64,000 bases of DNA, taken from assembly GCF_014650455.1 (NCBI RefSeq), contig NZ_BMUZ01000009.1:186001-250000 (forward strand), given 5' to 3'. The translations under genes were made by a program, and so were the position numbers. Below, in pieces: positions 26,878 through 35,675 of the stretch. This DNA comes from Streptomyces xanthochromogenes. GTDB lineage: Bacteria > Actinomycetota > Actinomycetes > Streptomycetales > Streptomycetaceae. The number at the start of each line of letters is the position of its first letter. Position 1 is the first letter of the stretch. A model generated the notes under the pieces. The model saw only the letters and a list, made by a program, of their open reading frames with translations. It made no database searches and was not told the DNA's origin.

Positions 26878-27810
26878 TCAGGCCTCCTGGTTCAAGGGAG
26901 TGGAGGCAGAGGCGAACTCCGCCTCGCCGGCGGTCAGGTCGAGGTATGCCTGCTCCAATGTGGCTTCCTCCTGGGCGAGTTCGAGGATCGGGATGCCGTC
27001 CCGGGCGGCGATCGGGCCGATGTCCTCGACCCGTGCGCCCTCCACCTCCCAGAGCCCGCCCTCCCGTGGGACCGGGTCGAAGCCCTTGCCGAGCAGGAGG
27101 GCCCGAAGCCGGCCGCCCTCGGTGGTGCGCAGCCGGACCCTGGGCCGGATGCGGGAGTCGATGAAGTCACGCATCGCGGTGTCGGCGAGCAGCCGGCCGC
27201 GGCCGAGGACGATCAGATGGTCAGCGAAGGACGCGGTCTCGTTCATGAGGTGGCTGGAGACGAGCACCGTTCTTCCCTCCCGGGCCAGCGAGCGCATCAA
27301 CTCCCTTGTCCAGATGATCCCTTCGGGGTCGAGGCCGTTGGACGGCTCGTCCAGGACGACCACGGACGGGTCGCCGAGCAGGGCGGCTGCTATGCCCAGG
27401 CGCTGCCTCATTCCGAGGGAGAACGTCTTGATCCGGTGCCCCGCGACCGCCGTGAGCCCCGCCTCCTCAAGCACCTCGTCCACGCGCCGCACCGGTATGC
27501 GGTTGCTCGCCGCGAGGGCCCGTAGATGGGCTCGGGCCGTGCGGGAGCCGTGTGCGGCCTGGGCGTCGAGGAGCGCCCCCACTTCGCGCAGCGGCTCCAC
27601 CAGGTCCGCGTAGCGGCGGCCGCCGATCAGCGCGGTGCCGGACGTCGGCCGGTCGAGGCCGAGCAGTATGCGCATCGTGGTGGACTTGCCCGCGCCGTTG
27701 GGGCCGAGGAAGCCGGTCACCCGGCCCGGCTCGACCGCGAACGTGAGCCGGTCCACCGCTCGGGTGCTGCCGTACTCCTTGCGGAGGTCTTGGACGTCGA
27801 TCCGTGTCAT
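26878..27810 (-). CDS. ABC transporter ATP-binding protein
   Basis: The 310-residue ATPase has Walker A GPNGAGKST, signature LGMRQRLGIAAALLG, Walker B VVVLDEPSNGLDPEG and the switch His in VSSHLMNE. The C-terminal extension (about 215-310) is typical of drug and lantibiotic exporters. The ATG at 27810 fits the family start MTRIDVQDLRKEYG. The divergent sensor kinase gene, 107 bp away, suggests signal-induced expression. Confidence 0.95.
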   Translation of the reverse strand: MTRIDVQDLRKEYGSTRAVDRLTFAVEPGRVTGFLGPNGAGKSTTMRILLGLDRPTSGTALIGGRRYADLVEPLREVGALLDAQAAHGSRTARAHLRALAASNRIPVRRVDEVLEEAGLTAVAGHRIKTFSLGMRQRLGIAAALLGDPSVVVLDEPSNGLDPEGIIWTRELMRSLAREGRTVLVSSHLMNETASFADHLIVLGRGRLLADTAMRDFIDSRIRPRVRLRTTEGGRLRALLLGKGFDPVPREGGLWEVEGARVEDIGPIAARDGIPILELAQEEATLEQAYLDLTAGEAEFASASTPLNQEA

Positions 27811-27917
27811 GCCCCAAGCGTGGCCGTCCCCGCAGGTCGGATGCCTCCCCCGGCGGAGGGGAGCTTCTCCCCCACGCGGGGGAGCCGCGAGGATCACCGC
27901 GCTGCGACGATGGGCGC

Positions 27918-29093
27918 ATGCACCGCTTCTTCCGCCTGCTGGCCCGCCCGGTCACCTACACACGATGGCTGCATCTGCTCATCCCCATGGCGTTCGTGGC
28001 CATTTGGCTGTTCATCGACATGGATCACATCTGGGCCGTCGGGCTGCTCGTCGTGCCGATCGGGCTGATACCCGCGGTGCGGCTAGAAGAGGGCGTTCAG
28101 GCACAGCTTCTGCTCACGCCCCGCGAGCGCGGCAGGCCGGACGCGTCGATCGCGGTCGCGCCGTCGGCCACGTGGCGCGACCGCTGGCGGACCGTGCTCT
28201 GGCTGGAGGCGCGGCTCGCGCTGTCCGCCGTGACGATTGCGGGGACCGTCTGGCTTCCGTCGCTGTCCGTGGACCTGGTCGCGCGCGGGGCGGGCAGCGC
28301 GCCGTTGGTCTTCGGATGGCTGGCCCCCTGGCTGCCGTCCCATGCCTGGCTCATACCGCTGGCCCTGGTGCCGCTCGCGGTGATGCTGCTCTGCCTGGTG
28401 CTGGCCGGACACCTCGTCACCTTCCTCGCCCGCAAGCTGCTCGGGCCCTCGGCCACCGAGCGGCTCACCGCCCTGGAGGAGCGGACCGAGCTGCTTCTGG
28501 AGCGCAACCGCATCGCCCGCGAGATCCACGACTCCATCGGCCATGCGCTGACCGTCGCCGTGGTGCAGGCGGGTGCGGCCCGCGCGGCCGGGGATCCGGC
28601 GTTCACCGACCGGGCTCTCGCGGCGATCGAGGAGACCGGCCGGGCCGCCCTGGAGGATCTGGAGCGGGTGCTGCTCGTGCTGCGCGAGACGAGCCTGCCG
28701 GCCAGCCAGCGCCCCACGCTCCTGGAGGCCGACCGGCTCATCGAGTCGGCCCGGGGCTCGGGCGCCGAAGTGGACGCGGAGTTCTCCGGCCCGCTGGAGC
28801 TGATCCCCGGACCGGTGTCGCGGGAGGGGTACCGCATCCTCCAGGAGGCGCTCACCAATGTGCTGCGACACTCGGGGCCGGTGCCCGTGCGGATCCGAAT
28901 GGCCGTGCTGGGCAGGCGACTTGAGATGGACGTGACCAATCCGCTGACCGGAGCTGCCCCCGGCGGAAAGGGTGGTAGCGGTCTGCGCGGGATGCGGGAG
29001 CGGGCCGCGCTGCTCGGTGGGGAGGCGGAGACGGGGGCGCACGAAGGCGAGTGGCGGGTGCGGGTGCGGCTGCCGCTGGACACTCTGATCTGA
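27918..29093 (+). CDS. Two-component sensor histidine kinase (NarL-type, HisKA_3)
   Basis: The 391-residue kinase has membrane segments near residues 17-55 and 100-170, a HisKA_3 domain with the phosphorylated His in NRIAREIHDSIGH, and a C-terminal HATPase (EALTNVLRHSG, GSGLRGMRERAALLGG). The ATG at 27918 begins the hydrophobic N terminus. It pairs with the LuxR-type regulator gene 182 bp downstream and probably controls the divergent ABC exporter. Confidence 0.95.
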   Translation: MHRFFRLLARPVTYTRWLHLLIPMAFVAIWLFIDMDHIWAVGLLVVPIGLIPAVRLEEGVQAQLLLTPRERGRPDASIAVAPSATWRDRWRTVLWLEARLALSAVTIAGTVWLPSLSVDLVARGAGSAPLVFGWLAPWLPSHAWLIPLALVPLAVMLLCLVLAGHLVTFLARKLLGPSATERLTALEERTELLLERNRIAREIHDSIGHALTVAVVQAGAARAAGDPAFTDRALAAIEETGRAALEDLERVLLVLRETSLPASQRPTLLEADRLIESARGSGAEVDAEFSGPLELIPGPVSREGYRILQEALTNVLRHSGPVPVRIRMAVLGRRLEMDVTNPLTGAAPGGKGGSGLRGMRERAALLGGEAETGAHEGEWRVRVRLPLDTLI

Positions 29094-29110
29094 CCTGACC
29101 TGACCTGACC
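29091..29110 (+). repeat. Four tandem copies of TGACC
   Basis: Four TGACC units begin with the stop codon of the kinase gene. Slippage would change the intergenic length but not the protein. No function is seen. Confidence 0.6.
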
Positions 29111-29275
29111 GCCCGGCCATGGACCCGACGCCCGCCCCGACACGGCTCCCGGGACCACGGCCACCCACCGCCGGCACCGGGCCCGGTCGCCGTCGCGTTC
29201 GCGGCAACGACGGTCCCGGCCCTGGTTGTCCACAGGCCGTCCGGCCGCCTTCGGGTCTGCCACTAGGCTGGCCGG

Positions 29276-29926
29276 ATGCCGGTAACCGTACTTCTGGTCG
29301 ACGACGAACCCCTGGTCCGCGCGGGTCTGCGGGCCGTTCTTGAGGCGCAGCCCGACATCGAGGTGGTGGGTGAGGCGGCCGACGGCGCGGCCGTGATCCC
29401 GCTGGTGCGGCAACTGCGGCCGGACGTGGTCGCGATGGATGTACGGATGCCGCTCCTGGACGGCATAGAGGCAACCCGGGCGGTGCTGCGTACGGTTGCG
29501 GATCCGCCGAAGATCCTGGTCGTGACGACCTTCGAGAACGATGAGTACGTGTACGAGGCGCTGCGGGCCGGGGCCGACGGCTTTCTGCTCAAGCGGGCCC
29601 GGCCCGCGGAGATCGTCAACGCCGTCCGCCTTGTCGCGGAGGGCGACTCGCTGCTGTTCCCCGCCGCAGTGCGGGCGCTCGCGTCCTCGTACGGGAAGGG
29701 ATCCGCACGGACCGCCCTGGCCGAGGCGGCACTCACCGAGCGGGAGGCCGCGGTGCTCCGCCTGATGGCGCGCGGGCTTTCCAACGCGGAGATCGCCGGC
29801 CGTCTGATCGTCGGCACGGAGACCGTGAAGACGCATGTCAGCGCGGTACTCGCGAAGTTGGGCGCCCGGGACCGCACCCAGGCGGTCATCGCCGCGTACG
29901 AGTCCGGATTCGTGGCTCCGAGCTGA
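29276..29926 (+). CDS. LuxR/NarL-family response regulator
   Basis: The 216-residue protein has a receiver domain (acidic pocket LLVDDEPLVRAG, phosphorylated Asp in VVAMDVRMPLLDG, Lys in FLLKRARPAEI) and a C-terminal LuxR helix-turn-helix (LTEREAAVLRLMARGLSNAEIAGRLIVGTETVKTHVSAVLAKLG). It is the expected partner of the upstream kinase; the divergent ABC genes are the likely target. Confidence 0.96.
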   Translation: MPVTVLLVDDEPLVRAGLRAVLEAQPDIEVVGEAADGAAVIPLVRQLRPDVVAMDVRMPLLDGIEATRAVLRTVADPPKILVVTTFENDEYVYEALRAGADGFLLKRARPAEIVNAVRLVAEGDSLLFPAAVRALASSYGKGSARTALAEAALTEREAAVLRLMARGLSNAEIAGRLIVGTETVKTHVSAVLAKLGARDRTQAVIAAYESGFVAPS

Positions 29927-30014
29927 TGCGCCTCCGTTACCGGCTGCCGCTCGCGGTACACCTGACCAGCGAGTACGATCCGGCAGACACGCGCACGAGC
30001 TGGGAGGACACACG

Positions 30015-31181
30015 TTGGGGCGGCTGACCGGCGGGGACCCCTCTCTGCTGCGGAGGATCAATTCCGCGGTGGTGCTGCACGCCCTCAGGGGCGCGGAATC
30101 TCCCACACTGACCGATCTGACCCGGATCACCGGGCTGTCCCGGCCCACCGTCGAAGGCGTGGTCGACGGCCTGATGGAGGCGGGGCTCGTCGTCGAGTCC
30201 GCGCCCTCCGCGCCCGAGGAGGGTGAGGCCCGGCGGCAGGGGCGGCCCGCGCGGCGCTTCCGGTTCCGCGCCGAGGCCGGGCATCTGCTCGGCATAGAGA
30301 TCGGCCCGCACCGGGTGGCCGCGCTGCTCTCCGGTCTGGACGGCCGGATCTTCGGCGCGGGTTCGCGCGAGGTGCCCGAGTCCGCCTCGGCCGACGAGCG
30401 CCTCGAACGGGTCCGGATGACCGTCGCCGATGTGCTGCGCCGGGCCGGGGTGGCCCGCAGTTCGCTGCGCGCGGTCGGCGTCGGGAGCCCCGGAATCGTC
30501 GAGGCCGACGGCACCGTGCGTCTGGGCACCGCGCTCCCGGAGTGGACGGGGCTCGCGCTCGGCGAGCGGCTGCGGCGTTCCTTCCGCTGCCCGGTCCTGG
30601 TCGAGAACGACGCCAATGCCGCGGCCGTGGCCGAGCACTGGAAGGGCGCGGCGGCCGACTCCGACGACATCGTCTTCGTGATGGCCGGCCTGAGCCCGGG
30701 GGCGGGATCGCTGATCGGCGGCCGACTGCACCGCGGTTTCGGCGGCGCGGCGGGTGAGATCGGTGCGCTGCATCTGCTCGGCCGCGACGTCACCCCGGAG
30801 AAGCTGCTCTCGACGACGGGCGAGCCGTTGCATCCGCTGGACGAGCAGGCCGTCGCCGATGTGTTCGCGCTGGCCCGGCAGGGCGACGGGCGGGCGCAGG
30901 CCGCGGTGGAGCGGTTCCTTCAGCGTCTGGTGCACGATGTGGCCGCCCTGGTGCTCGCCCTCGATCCGGAGCTCGTCGTGGTCGGCGGCTGGGCGGCCGG
31001 AATCGACGGCGTACTGGAGCCGCTGCGCAGGGAGTTGGCGCGCTACTGTCTGCGGCCGCCCCGTGTGGTGCTCTCCATGCTGGGCGAGGCGGTGGTGGCG
31101 ACGGGTGCGCTGCGGCTCGCCCTGGACCATGTCGAGGAGGAGCTGTTCGCCGTCGAGGGAACGGTGACGGCCCGGCGCTGA
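30015..31181 (+). CDS. ROK-family transcriptional regulator
   Basis: The 388-residue protein begins at TTG with GGGAGGA six bases upstream. A winged helix-turn-helix (TLTDLTRITGLSRPTVEGVVDGLMEAGLV, about residues 25-55) precedes a ROK fold (GIEIGPHRVAALLSG, GVGSPGIV, VENDANAAAVAEHW, GFGGAAGEIGALHL). The zinc-binding Cys-rich motif of ROK kinases is missing and the phosphate-binding motif is degenerate, so it should be a regulator, not a kinase. Streptomycete ROK regulators respond to sugars. It converges with a GntR gene. Confidence 0.93.
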   Translation: MGRLTGGDPSLLRRINSAVVLHALRGAESPTLTDLTRITGLSRPTVEGVVDGLMEAGLVVESAPSAPEEGEARRQGRPARRFRFRAEAGHLLGIEIGPHRVAALLSGLDGRIFGAGSREVPESASADERLERVRMTVADVLRRAGVARSSLRAVGVGSPGIVEADGTVRLGTALPEWTGLALGERLRRSFRCPVLVENDANAAAVAEHWKGAAADSDDIVFVMAGLSPGAGSLIGGRLHRGFGGAAGEIGALHLLGRDVTPEKLLSTTGEPLHPLDEQAVADVFALARQGDGRAQAAVERFLQRLVHDVAALVLALDPELVVVGGWAAGIDGVLEPLRRELARYCLRPPRVVLSMLGEAVVATGALRLALDHVEEELFAVEGTVTARR

Positions 31182-31368
31182 ACCGCCCCGTGTACGGGCC
31201 CTCGGCCCCGGGGCCCCGGTAGCGCTGCGGCCCTGGCAGCACCACAGCCCTTCCCCCGAAGCCCTGGCAGTACCTGGGCCTTCGCCTCCCGGGGCCCCTT
31301 GGCAGCCCGACGGCCCGCCGCTCCCGAAGAGCTGCGGGCCGTAGGGTTTTCCGGCGGTGGATCGCGGG

Positions 31369-32133
31369 TCAGGAGGCCCGGCGCTGCTGCCCCGGGTGGC
31401 TGATCTCCAGGTCGCCCGAGTCGCCGAAGGTCAGGCGGCAGGTGTCCGCGCGGTAGGTCGCGACGGAGACGGCCATGGTGCGGCCCTCGACGAAGTAGCG
31501 CGTGGTCACGACGAGGACGGGAGCTCCGGGGAGGCGGTCGAGTTCCTTGGCGTCGTCCGCGCGGGCCGAGCCCAGTTCGACGGCGCGGTCCTGGCCTTCG
31601 AGGTCGAGGCGCTGGAGTTCGCGCAGTACGGCACGGCCGCGGGCCGGGCTCGGGGGCACGTCGATCGCGGACAGTTCGGGCACCGATGCCGCCGGGACGT
31701 ACAGGAGCTCGGCGGCGACGGCCTGGCCGTGCGCCACTCGGGTCCGGCGGACGATGTGCATCTCCTCGCCCTCGGCCGCGTCGAACAGGCTCCGCACGGC
31801 GGCGGGCGGTACGGCGGCCGTCGCGTCGGCGGTCTGCCAGTCGTCGCCGGGCGCTCCGGGCCAGTCGTGCCGGGCGGTGGACACCGAGACGGCCGTGCGC
31901 GGCGGGGCGACCGTGGTGCCCACCCCACGGCGGCGCTGGAGCCTGCCTTCGAGTTCGAGTTGCTCCAGGGCCTGACGGAGCGTGGCGCGTGCGACGCCGA
32001 ACCGGGCCGCGAGGTCACGCTCGTTGGGCAGGATCTCGCCCACCGCGAAGTCCGAGTCGAGCGCCTCGCTGAGTACCGTCTTGAGGTGCCAGTACTTCGG
32101 TTCCGGCACCGATTCCAGCTGCGTGGTCCCCAC
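31369..32133 (-). CDS. GntR-family regulator with UTRA domain (HutC/FarR type)
   Basis: The 254-residue protein has an N-terminal winged helix-turn-helix (VGEILPNERDLAARFGVARATLRQALEQLELEGRLQRRRGVGT) and a C-terminal UTRA ligand domain (about 100-245; LPGAPVLVVTTRYFVEGRTMAVSVATYRADTC). The GTG at 32133 was chosen for the GGAGGA at 6 nt. This is the DasR/HutC subfamily, whose ligands are often sugar phosphates or small acids. It converges with the ROK gene. Confidence 0.93.
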   Translation of the reverse strand: MGTTQLESVPEPKYWHLKTVLSEALDSDFAVGEILPNERDLAARFGVARATLRQALEQLELEGRLQRRRGVGTTVAPPRTAVSVSTARHDWPGAPGDDWQTADATAAVPPAAVRSLFDAAEGEEMHIVRRTRVAHGQAVAAELLYVPAASVPELSAIDVPPSPARGRAVLRELQRLDLEGQDRAVELGSARADDAKELDRLPGAPVLVVTTRYFVEGRTMAVSVATYRADTCRLTFGDSGDLEISHPGQQRRAS

Positions 32134-32422
32134 CCTGATCCTCCGCAATCGCCGTGTCCGCGGCGGCTTTCCGTGCCCTTGTTTATTAAAGGTTCCTGCA
32201 CTAACTCTGCGACCATAGGGCGGCCCACCCCCTTGGTCAAGACCAATCCTCGTTCCGTTACGGAGCGCACACGAGGGTTGCCACAGGGTGTTCACACGAC
32301 GTTCGTGCCGCCGTGAGGGCCGTGCGACAAAGGGCCCACTTCGGGAACTGCCGGGGCCCGGGCCGCGAACGGGGAAAACCGGCGGGCCGCCCCTGCGCCC
32401 GATATGTCTCTTGAACTCCAAG

Positions 32423-32436
32423 CTACCGAGCGGTAG
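32423..32436. promoter_or_regulatory. TetR-like operator CTACCG-AG-CGGTAG before the alpha/beta hydrolase
   Basis: Inverted repeat with 6-bp arms, 50 bp upstream of the hydrolase start. It differs only in the central dinucleotide from the site at 20744-20757. Confidence 0.6.
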
Positions 32437-32486
32437 TTGTTGCTGACAGGACGTCTAACCGCGGACCGCAGGACAGGGAGCACCCC

Positions 32487-33359
32487 ATGAGCGCAGAGGT
32501 CTCGTTCACGATCGACACTCCCCTGGGGAGCCGCTCCACCTCGGTGACCTACCGGCGGGAGGGCAGCGGCGAGCCGCTCCTCCTGCTCCACGGCATCGGC
32601 CACCACCATCAGGCCTGGGACCCGGTCTTCGACCTGCTCGCCGCCGACCGCGATGTGATCGCGATCGATCTGCCGGGCTTCGGCGCCTCGCCCGCACTGC
32701 CGGACGGCGTCTCCTACGGCCTCGCCACCGTGGTGCCGGTCCTCGGGGCGCTGTGCGAGGCCCTCGGCGTCGACCGGCCGCACGTGGCGGGCAATTCGCT
32801 GGGCGGTCTGCTCGCCCTGGAACTGGGCCGCGAGAAGCTCGTACGGTCCGTGACGGCGCTTTCGCCCGCGGGTTTCTGGACGCCTTCCGAGCGGCAGTAC
32901 GCGTTCGCCATGCTGCGCACCATGCGGCGTGCGGCGGCGGCGCTGCCGCTCCCCGTCATCGAGCGGATGTCCCGTACCGCTGCCGGGCGCACCGCGCTGA
33001 CCAGCACGATCTACGCCCGGCCCGCACGGCGCTCCCCCGCGGCGGTGGTGGCCGAGACGCTGGCCCTGCGCAATGCACCGGGCTTCGAGCAGACCCTGCT
33101 CGCCGGGCAGGGTGTCCGGTTCACCGACGATGTGCCCGGCCTGCCCGTGACCGTCGCCTGGGGCAGCAAGGACCGGCTGCTGCTGCGCCGTCAGGGAGTG
33201 CGCGCCAAGCTCACCGTCCCGGACGCCCGGCTCGTACGGCTGCCGGGCTGTGGCCATGTGCCGATGAACGACGACCCCGCCCTGGTCACCCGCGTCATCC
33301 TGGACGGAAGCCGTCCGGTCGCCGCCGTCCCGGTCCGTCCGACGATCCAGCTCGCCTGA
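32487..33359 (+). CDS. Alpha/beta-fold hydrolase
   Basis: The 290-residue cytoplasmic hydrolase has the oxyanion region LLHGIGHHHQAWDPVF, the nucleophile elbow GNSLGGLLALELG, a late Asp (WGSKDRLLLR) and the catalytic His in LPGCGHVPMNDDP. The sequence resembles esterases and lipases of the MhpC type. A TetR-like operator precedes it, suggesting control by fatty or aromatic acyl compounds. The substrate is unknown. Confidence 0.92.
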   Translation: MSAEVSFTIDTPLGSRSTSVTYRREGSGEPLLLLHGIGHHHQAWDPVFDLLAADRDVIAIDLPGFGASPALPDGVSYGLATVVPVLGALCEALGVDRPHVAGNSLGGLLALELGREKLVRSVTALSPAGFWTPSERQYAFAMLRTMRRAAAALPLPVIERMSRTAAGRTALTSTIYARPARRSPAAVVAETLALRNAPGFEQTLLAGQGVRFTDDVPGLPVTVAWGSKDRLLLRRQGVRAKLTVPDARLVRLPGCGHVPMNDDPALVTRVILDGSRPVAAVPVRPTIQLA

Positions 33360-33382
33360 CCCGAGCCTCCCGAGCCTTCCGC

Positions 33383-33410
33383 CCGGCCCGGCCCCCAGGG
33401 CCCGGGCCGG
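33383..33410 (+). terminator. GC-rich hairpin after the alpha/beta hydrolase
   Basis: CCGGCCCGG (33383) pairs with CCGGGCCGG (to 33410) and is followed by a T-rich stretch (TTGTTC). It fits a terminator for the hydrolase gene. Confidence 0.5.
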
Positions 33411-33499
33411 TTGTTCACCCGGTGTTCGCACCCGCGCCGCAGGCGCCCACTAGGCATGGCAGGGCAGCCAGCGACCACCCTCCCCAGGAGGCGACACCG

Positions 33500-34351
33500 A
33501 TGCCCAACCGCCGTTCCGTACTGAAGGGTTCCCTCGCCGCGTCGGCGGGCCTCGCCCTGCCGACCGGGCTCGCCGCGGCCCCCGCGTTCGCCCGCTCCGG
33601 CCGCCCGAGCGCCTCCTGGGGCGTACAGGCCGGCGACATCAGCGCCTCTTCCGGACTCATCTGGACACGCTCGGACCGTCCGGCCCGGATGCTCGTGGAG
33701 ACGTCCGCGACCGAGTCCTTCCGGCGCGCCCGCAGATGGCGGGGCCCGCTGCTCGGCCCGGGCACGGACTTCACCGGCACGACCCCGCTGCACGGCCTGC
33801 CGGCCGGGGAGCAGATCCACTACCGGGTCACCCTGGCCGACCCCGACGATCCGGGCCGTACGAGCCGCCCAGTGACCGGCACCTTCCGTACCGCGCCCGA
33901 CGGCCGGCGCGACGACGTGCGGTTCCTGTGGTCCGGGGACATCGCGGGGCAGGGCTGGGGCATCAACCCGGACCTCGGCGGCTACCGCGTCTACGACGAA
34001 ATGCGGCGCCTGGACCCGGACTTCTTCCTGAGCAGCGGCGACAACATCTACGCGGACGGCGTGATCCTGCCGAGCGTCACGCTGCCGGACGGACGGGTCT
34101 GGCGCAATGTCACCACCGAGGAGAAGTCGAAGGTCGCCGAAACCCTCGCCGAGTACCGGGGCAACTTCCGCTACAACCTGCTCGACGAGAACGTCCGCGC
34201 GTTCAACGCCCAGGTGCCGTCCATCGTGCAGTGGGACGACCACGAGGTGCGGAACAACTGGTATCTGATCAACTCACCACCTGGCAGACCTGCACCGAGT
34301 CCATCAAATGGACGCTTGGCCTGCGTAAATGACCCACCTCCCTGGACATGA
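33500..34351 (+). pseudogene. PhoD-type alkaline phosphatase/phosphodiesterase, truncated by prophage insertion
   Basis: The start is a Tat signal (NRRSVLKGSLAASAGLALP), followed by the PhoD N-terminal domain (WGVQAGDISASSGLIWTRSDRPARM) and the metallophosphatase motifs WSGDIAGQGWG, SSGDNIYADG and QWDDHEVRNNWY. Full-length proteins are about 500-560 aa; here homology stops at Tyr255 (base 34,264) and 28 unrelated residues follow before a stop. About half the catalytic domain, including later metal ligands, is lost, so the product should be inactive. The break marks the prophage boundary. The rest of the gene should lie beyond the right edge of the prophage. Confidence 0.92.
34230..34275. other. 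Prophage attachment-site hybrid (attL or attR) inside phoD
   Basis: PhoD similarity ends abruptly around 34,262 and the sequence to the right is phage-like for the next 30 kb. The exact crossover cannot be placed without the other junction. Insertion in a protein-coding gene rather than a tRNA gene is usual for large serine integrases; no integrase is visible to confirm this. Confidence 0.6.
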
Positions 34352-34426
34352 GTGGACACAGCTCCCCCGCCGTTACCCATGATCGTTTCCCACTGGTTTC
34401 CCACTTTTTCCACCCGAGACGCAAAA

Positions 34427-34478
34427 CCGGGGCCGAGCCGCTACGCCCTTGGAGGCGACTGGAGCGGCTCGGCCCCGG
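34427..34478. terminator. Strong hairpin near the prophage boundary
   Basis: A perfect 16-bp stem (CCGGGGCCGAGCCGCT at 34427-34442 and its complement at 34463-34478) with a 20-nt loop. It would stop phoD readthrough into the prophage, and possibly leftward transcription. Confidence 0.7.
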
Positions 34479-34570
34479 CATCTTGACCAACGAGCACCTC
34501 GCAGCCGCAGTACGGCATGCGGTTCACTCATCGGAGTGAAACGCCCGTCCCGTCATGACGGGCCTGGAGC

Positions 34571-34619
34571 GAGGCCGCCGACGGATGCCAAGGGGGTACG
34601 TAGCCCCGTCGGCGGCCTC
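34571..34619. terminator. Second strong hairpin at the prophage left end
   Basis: A 13-bp perfect stem, GAGGCCGCCGACG (34571-34583) with its complement (34607-34619), plus an inner GGGG/CCCC pairing. Confidence 0.6.
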
Positions 34620-34705
34620 TCGGCGAAGAGGAGACCTGAACTCCTCGACACCGAGCTTTTCTGTTTTGTGGTTGCCGCTGGCATACCCGGAGGCGTACTG
34701 GGGCT

Positions 34706-34719
34706 CTGGATATATCCAG
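34706..34719. promoter_or_regulatory. Palindrome CTGGATATATCCAG upstream of the prophage GntR gene
   Basis: A perfect 14-bp palindrome 55 bp before the GntR-type start, in an AT-richer patch. It is a good candidate for the autoregulatory operator of that gene. Confidence 0.5.
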
Positions 34720-34774
34720 CAGCAGGGCGGACTCTTACGTTGCAGGACTCAGGTCATGATCGACAGGGGTCCGG

Positions 34775-35395
34775 ATGCCAGCCGACGCGCGGTACCGCCG
34801 CATTGCCGCCGACATCCGCCGCCGCATCAAGGCCGGAGAGTGGCAGATCGGCGAGGCGCTCCCGTCGCGAACTGAGATGGCCGCCCGGTACGGGGTCCAC
34901 CCGCAAACATTGCGGCTCACCTACGACCTGCTGCGTCGCACCGGCGTGCTGGATGGCGAGGAGCGGCAGCACGTCACCGTGGCGCATCCTCCTGCTATGC
35001 GCACCCTGACGGACGCTGACGCCGAGTGGCCGTATACCACGGAGACCACCGACACCCGGCCACGGACTGCAACAGCCGAACTCGCGCAGCGCCTCGGCGT
35101 GCGAGCAGGCGTGATGCTCCAGCACGAGACCGTGGAGTGCCTGGATCCGGGCGGCCATTCCGCGATGATCGTGTCGTCTTGGTGGCGTGGGCGCCGGCGT
35201 CCGCATGCCAGGTGCGTCGTCGAGCTGGGGACGGTGCCGCTCGGCGTGGACGAGGCGCACGCCCTGGGCCTGCTGGTGGACACGCTGGCCTACCGCCTGG
35301 TGCGCACTCGACTGGATGCGTCTGGAGTACCTCTCGAGACCGCTGATCTTGTCCTCCCCGTTGACCGCTGGCTCGTGCGGCTTGCCGCAGGGTGA
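34775..35395 (+). CDS. GntR-family regulator with UTRA-like domain
   Basis: The 206-residue protein has an N-terminal winged helix (RRIAADIRRRIKAGEWQIGEALPSRTEMAARYGVHPQTLRLTYDLLRRTGVL) and a shorter C-terminal UTRA-like ligand domain (LAQRLGVRAGVMLQHETVECLDPGGHSAMIVSSWW). GntR regulators like this occur widely in actinomycete integrative elements and plasmids, where they control transfer or maintenance genes. It is the first gene inside the prophage and points away from phoD. Confidence 0.88.
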   Translation: MPADARYRRIAADIRRRIKAGEWQIGEALPSRTEMAARYGVHPQTLRLTYDLLRRTGVLDGEERQHVTVAHPPAMRTLTDADAEWPYTTETTDTRPRTATAELAQRLGVRAGVMLQHETVECLDPGGHSAMIVSSWWRGRRRPHARCVVELGTVPLGVDEAHALGLLVDTLAYRLVRTRLDASGVPLETADLVLPVDRWLVRLAAG

Positions 35396-35440
35396 GCCAG
35401 TCTCCCGTAGTCCGGCGGGGTCTGGGCCGGGCATCGAACT

Positions 35441-35459
35441 GTTGAGCGAGTAAATCAAC
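35441..35459. promoter_or_regulatory. Inverted repeat GTTGA-N9-TCAAC
   Basis: A short dyad in the 280-bp gene-free stretch between the GntR gene and the convergent small zinc-ribbon genes. No other signal is seen in 35,396-35,675. Confidence 0.25.
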
Positions 35460-35675
35460 TTCTCCCGCCGAGCGGAAGCAGATTGCGCATACACGCACAT
35501 CACGTTTCCCAGGAGCTAAGCCCCCGAGCGTTCCTTACATCGGACATCCACCCTGCCTCGCGGATGCCGGTACCGGAAGTGTGAACGCATATATCTACAC
35601 AACCTGTGGGTGCGCTTCCATCACACCCCGTGCGTAACAGTGACCGGTCGTCAATCCCTGGCCTGAGCTGGGCGG

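Larger units (their letters stand above)
34352..34774. other. Gene-free left end of the prophage with several hairpins and palindromes
   Basis: No supported gene is seen. The stretch holds, in order, a repeated GTTTCCCACT (34385 and 34396), two strong hairpins (listed), an inverted repeat TTCACTC-ATCG-GAGTGAA (34523-34540), a 14-bp palindrome CCCGTCATGACGGG (34549-34562) and the operator-like palindrome before the GntR gene. It probably contains integrase-binding sequence, insulation from phoD transcription and the GntR promoter. Confidence 0.55.

Noticed and set aside
28097..30793. Very long open frame (898 codons) on the minus strand opposite the kinase and response regulator
   Set aside because: It is antisense to two well-defined genes and its translation is Arg/Ser/Pro low-complexity sequence, as expected from the high third-position GC of the real genes.
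34200..34300. tRNA gene as attachment target
   Set aside because: No cloverleaf sequence is seen; the target is clearly the phoD coding sequence.
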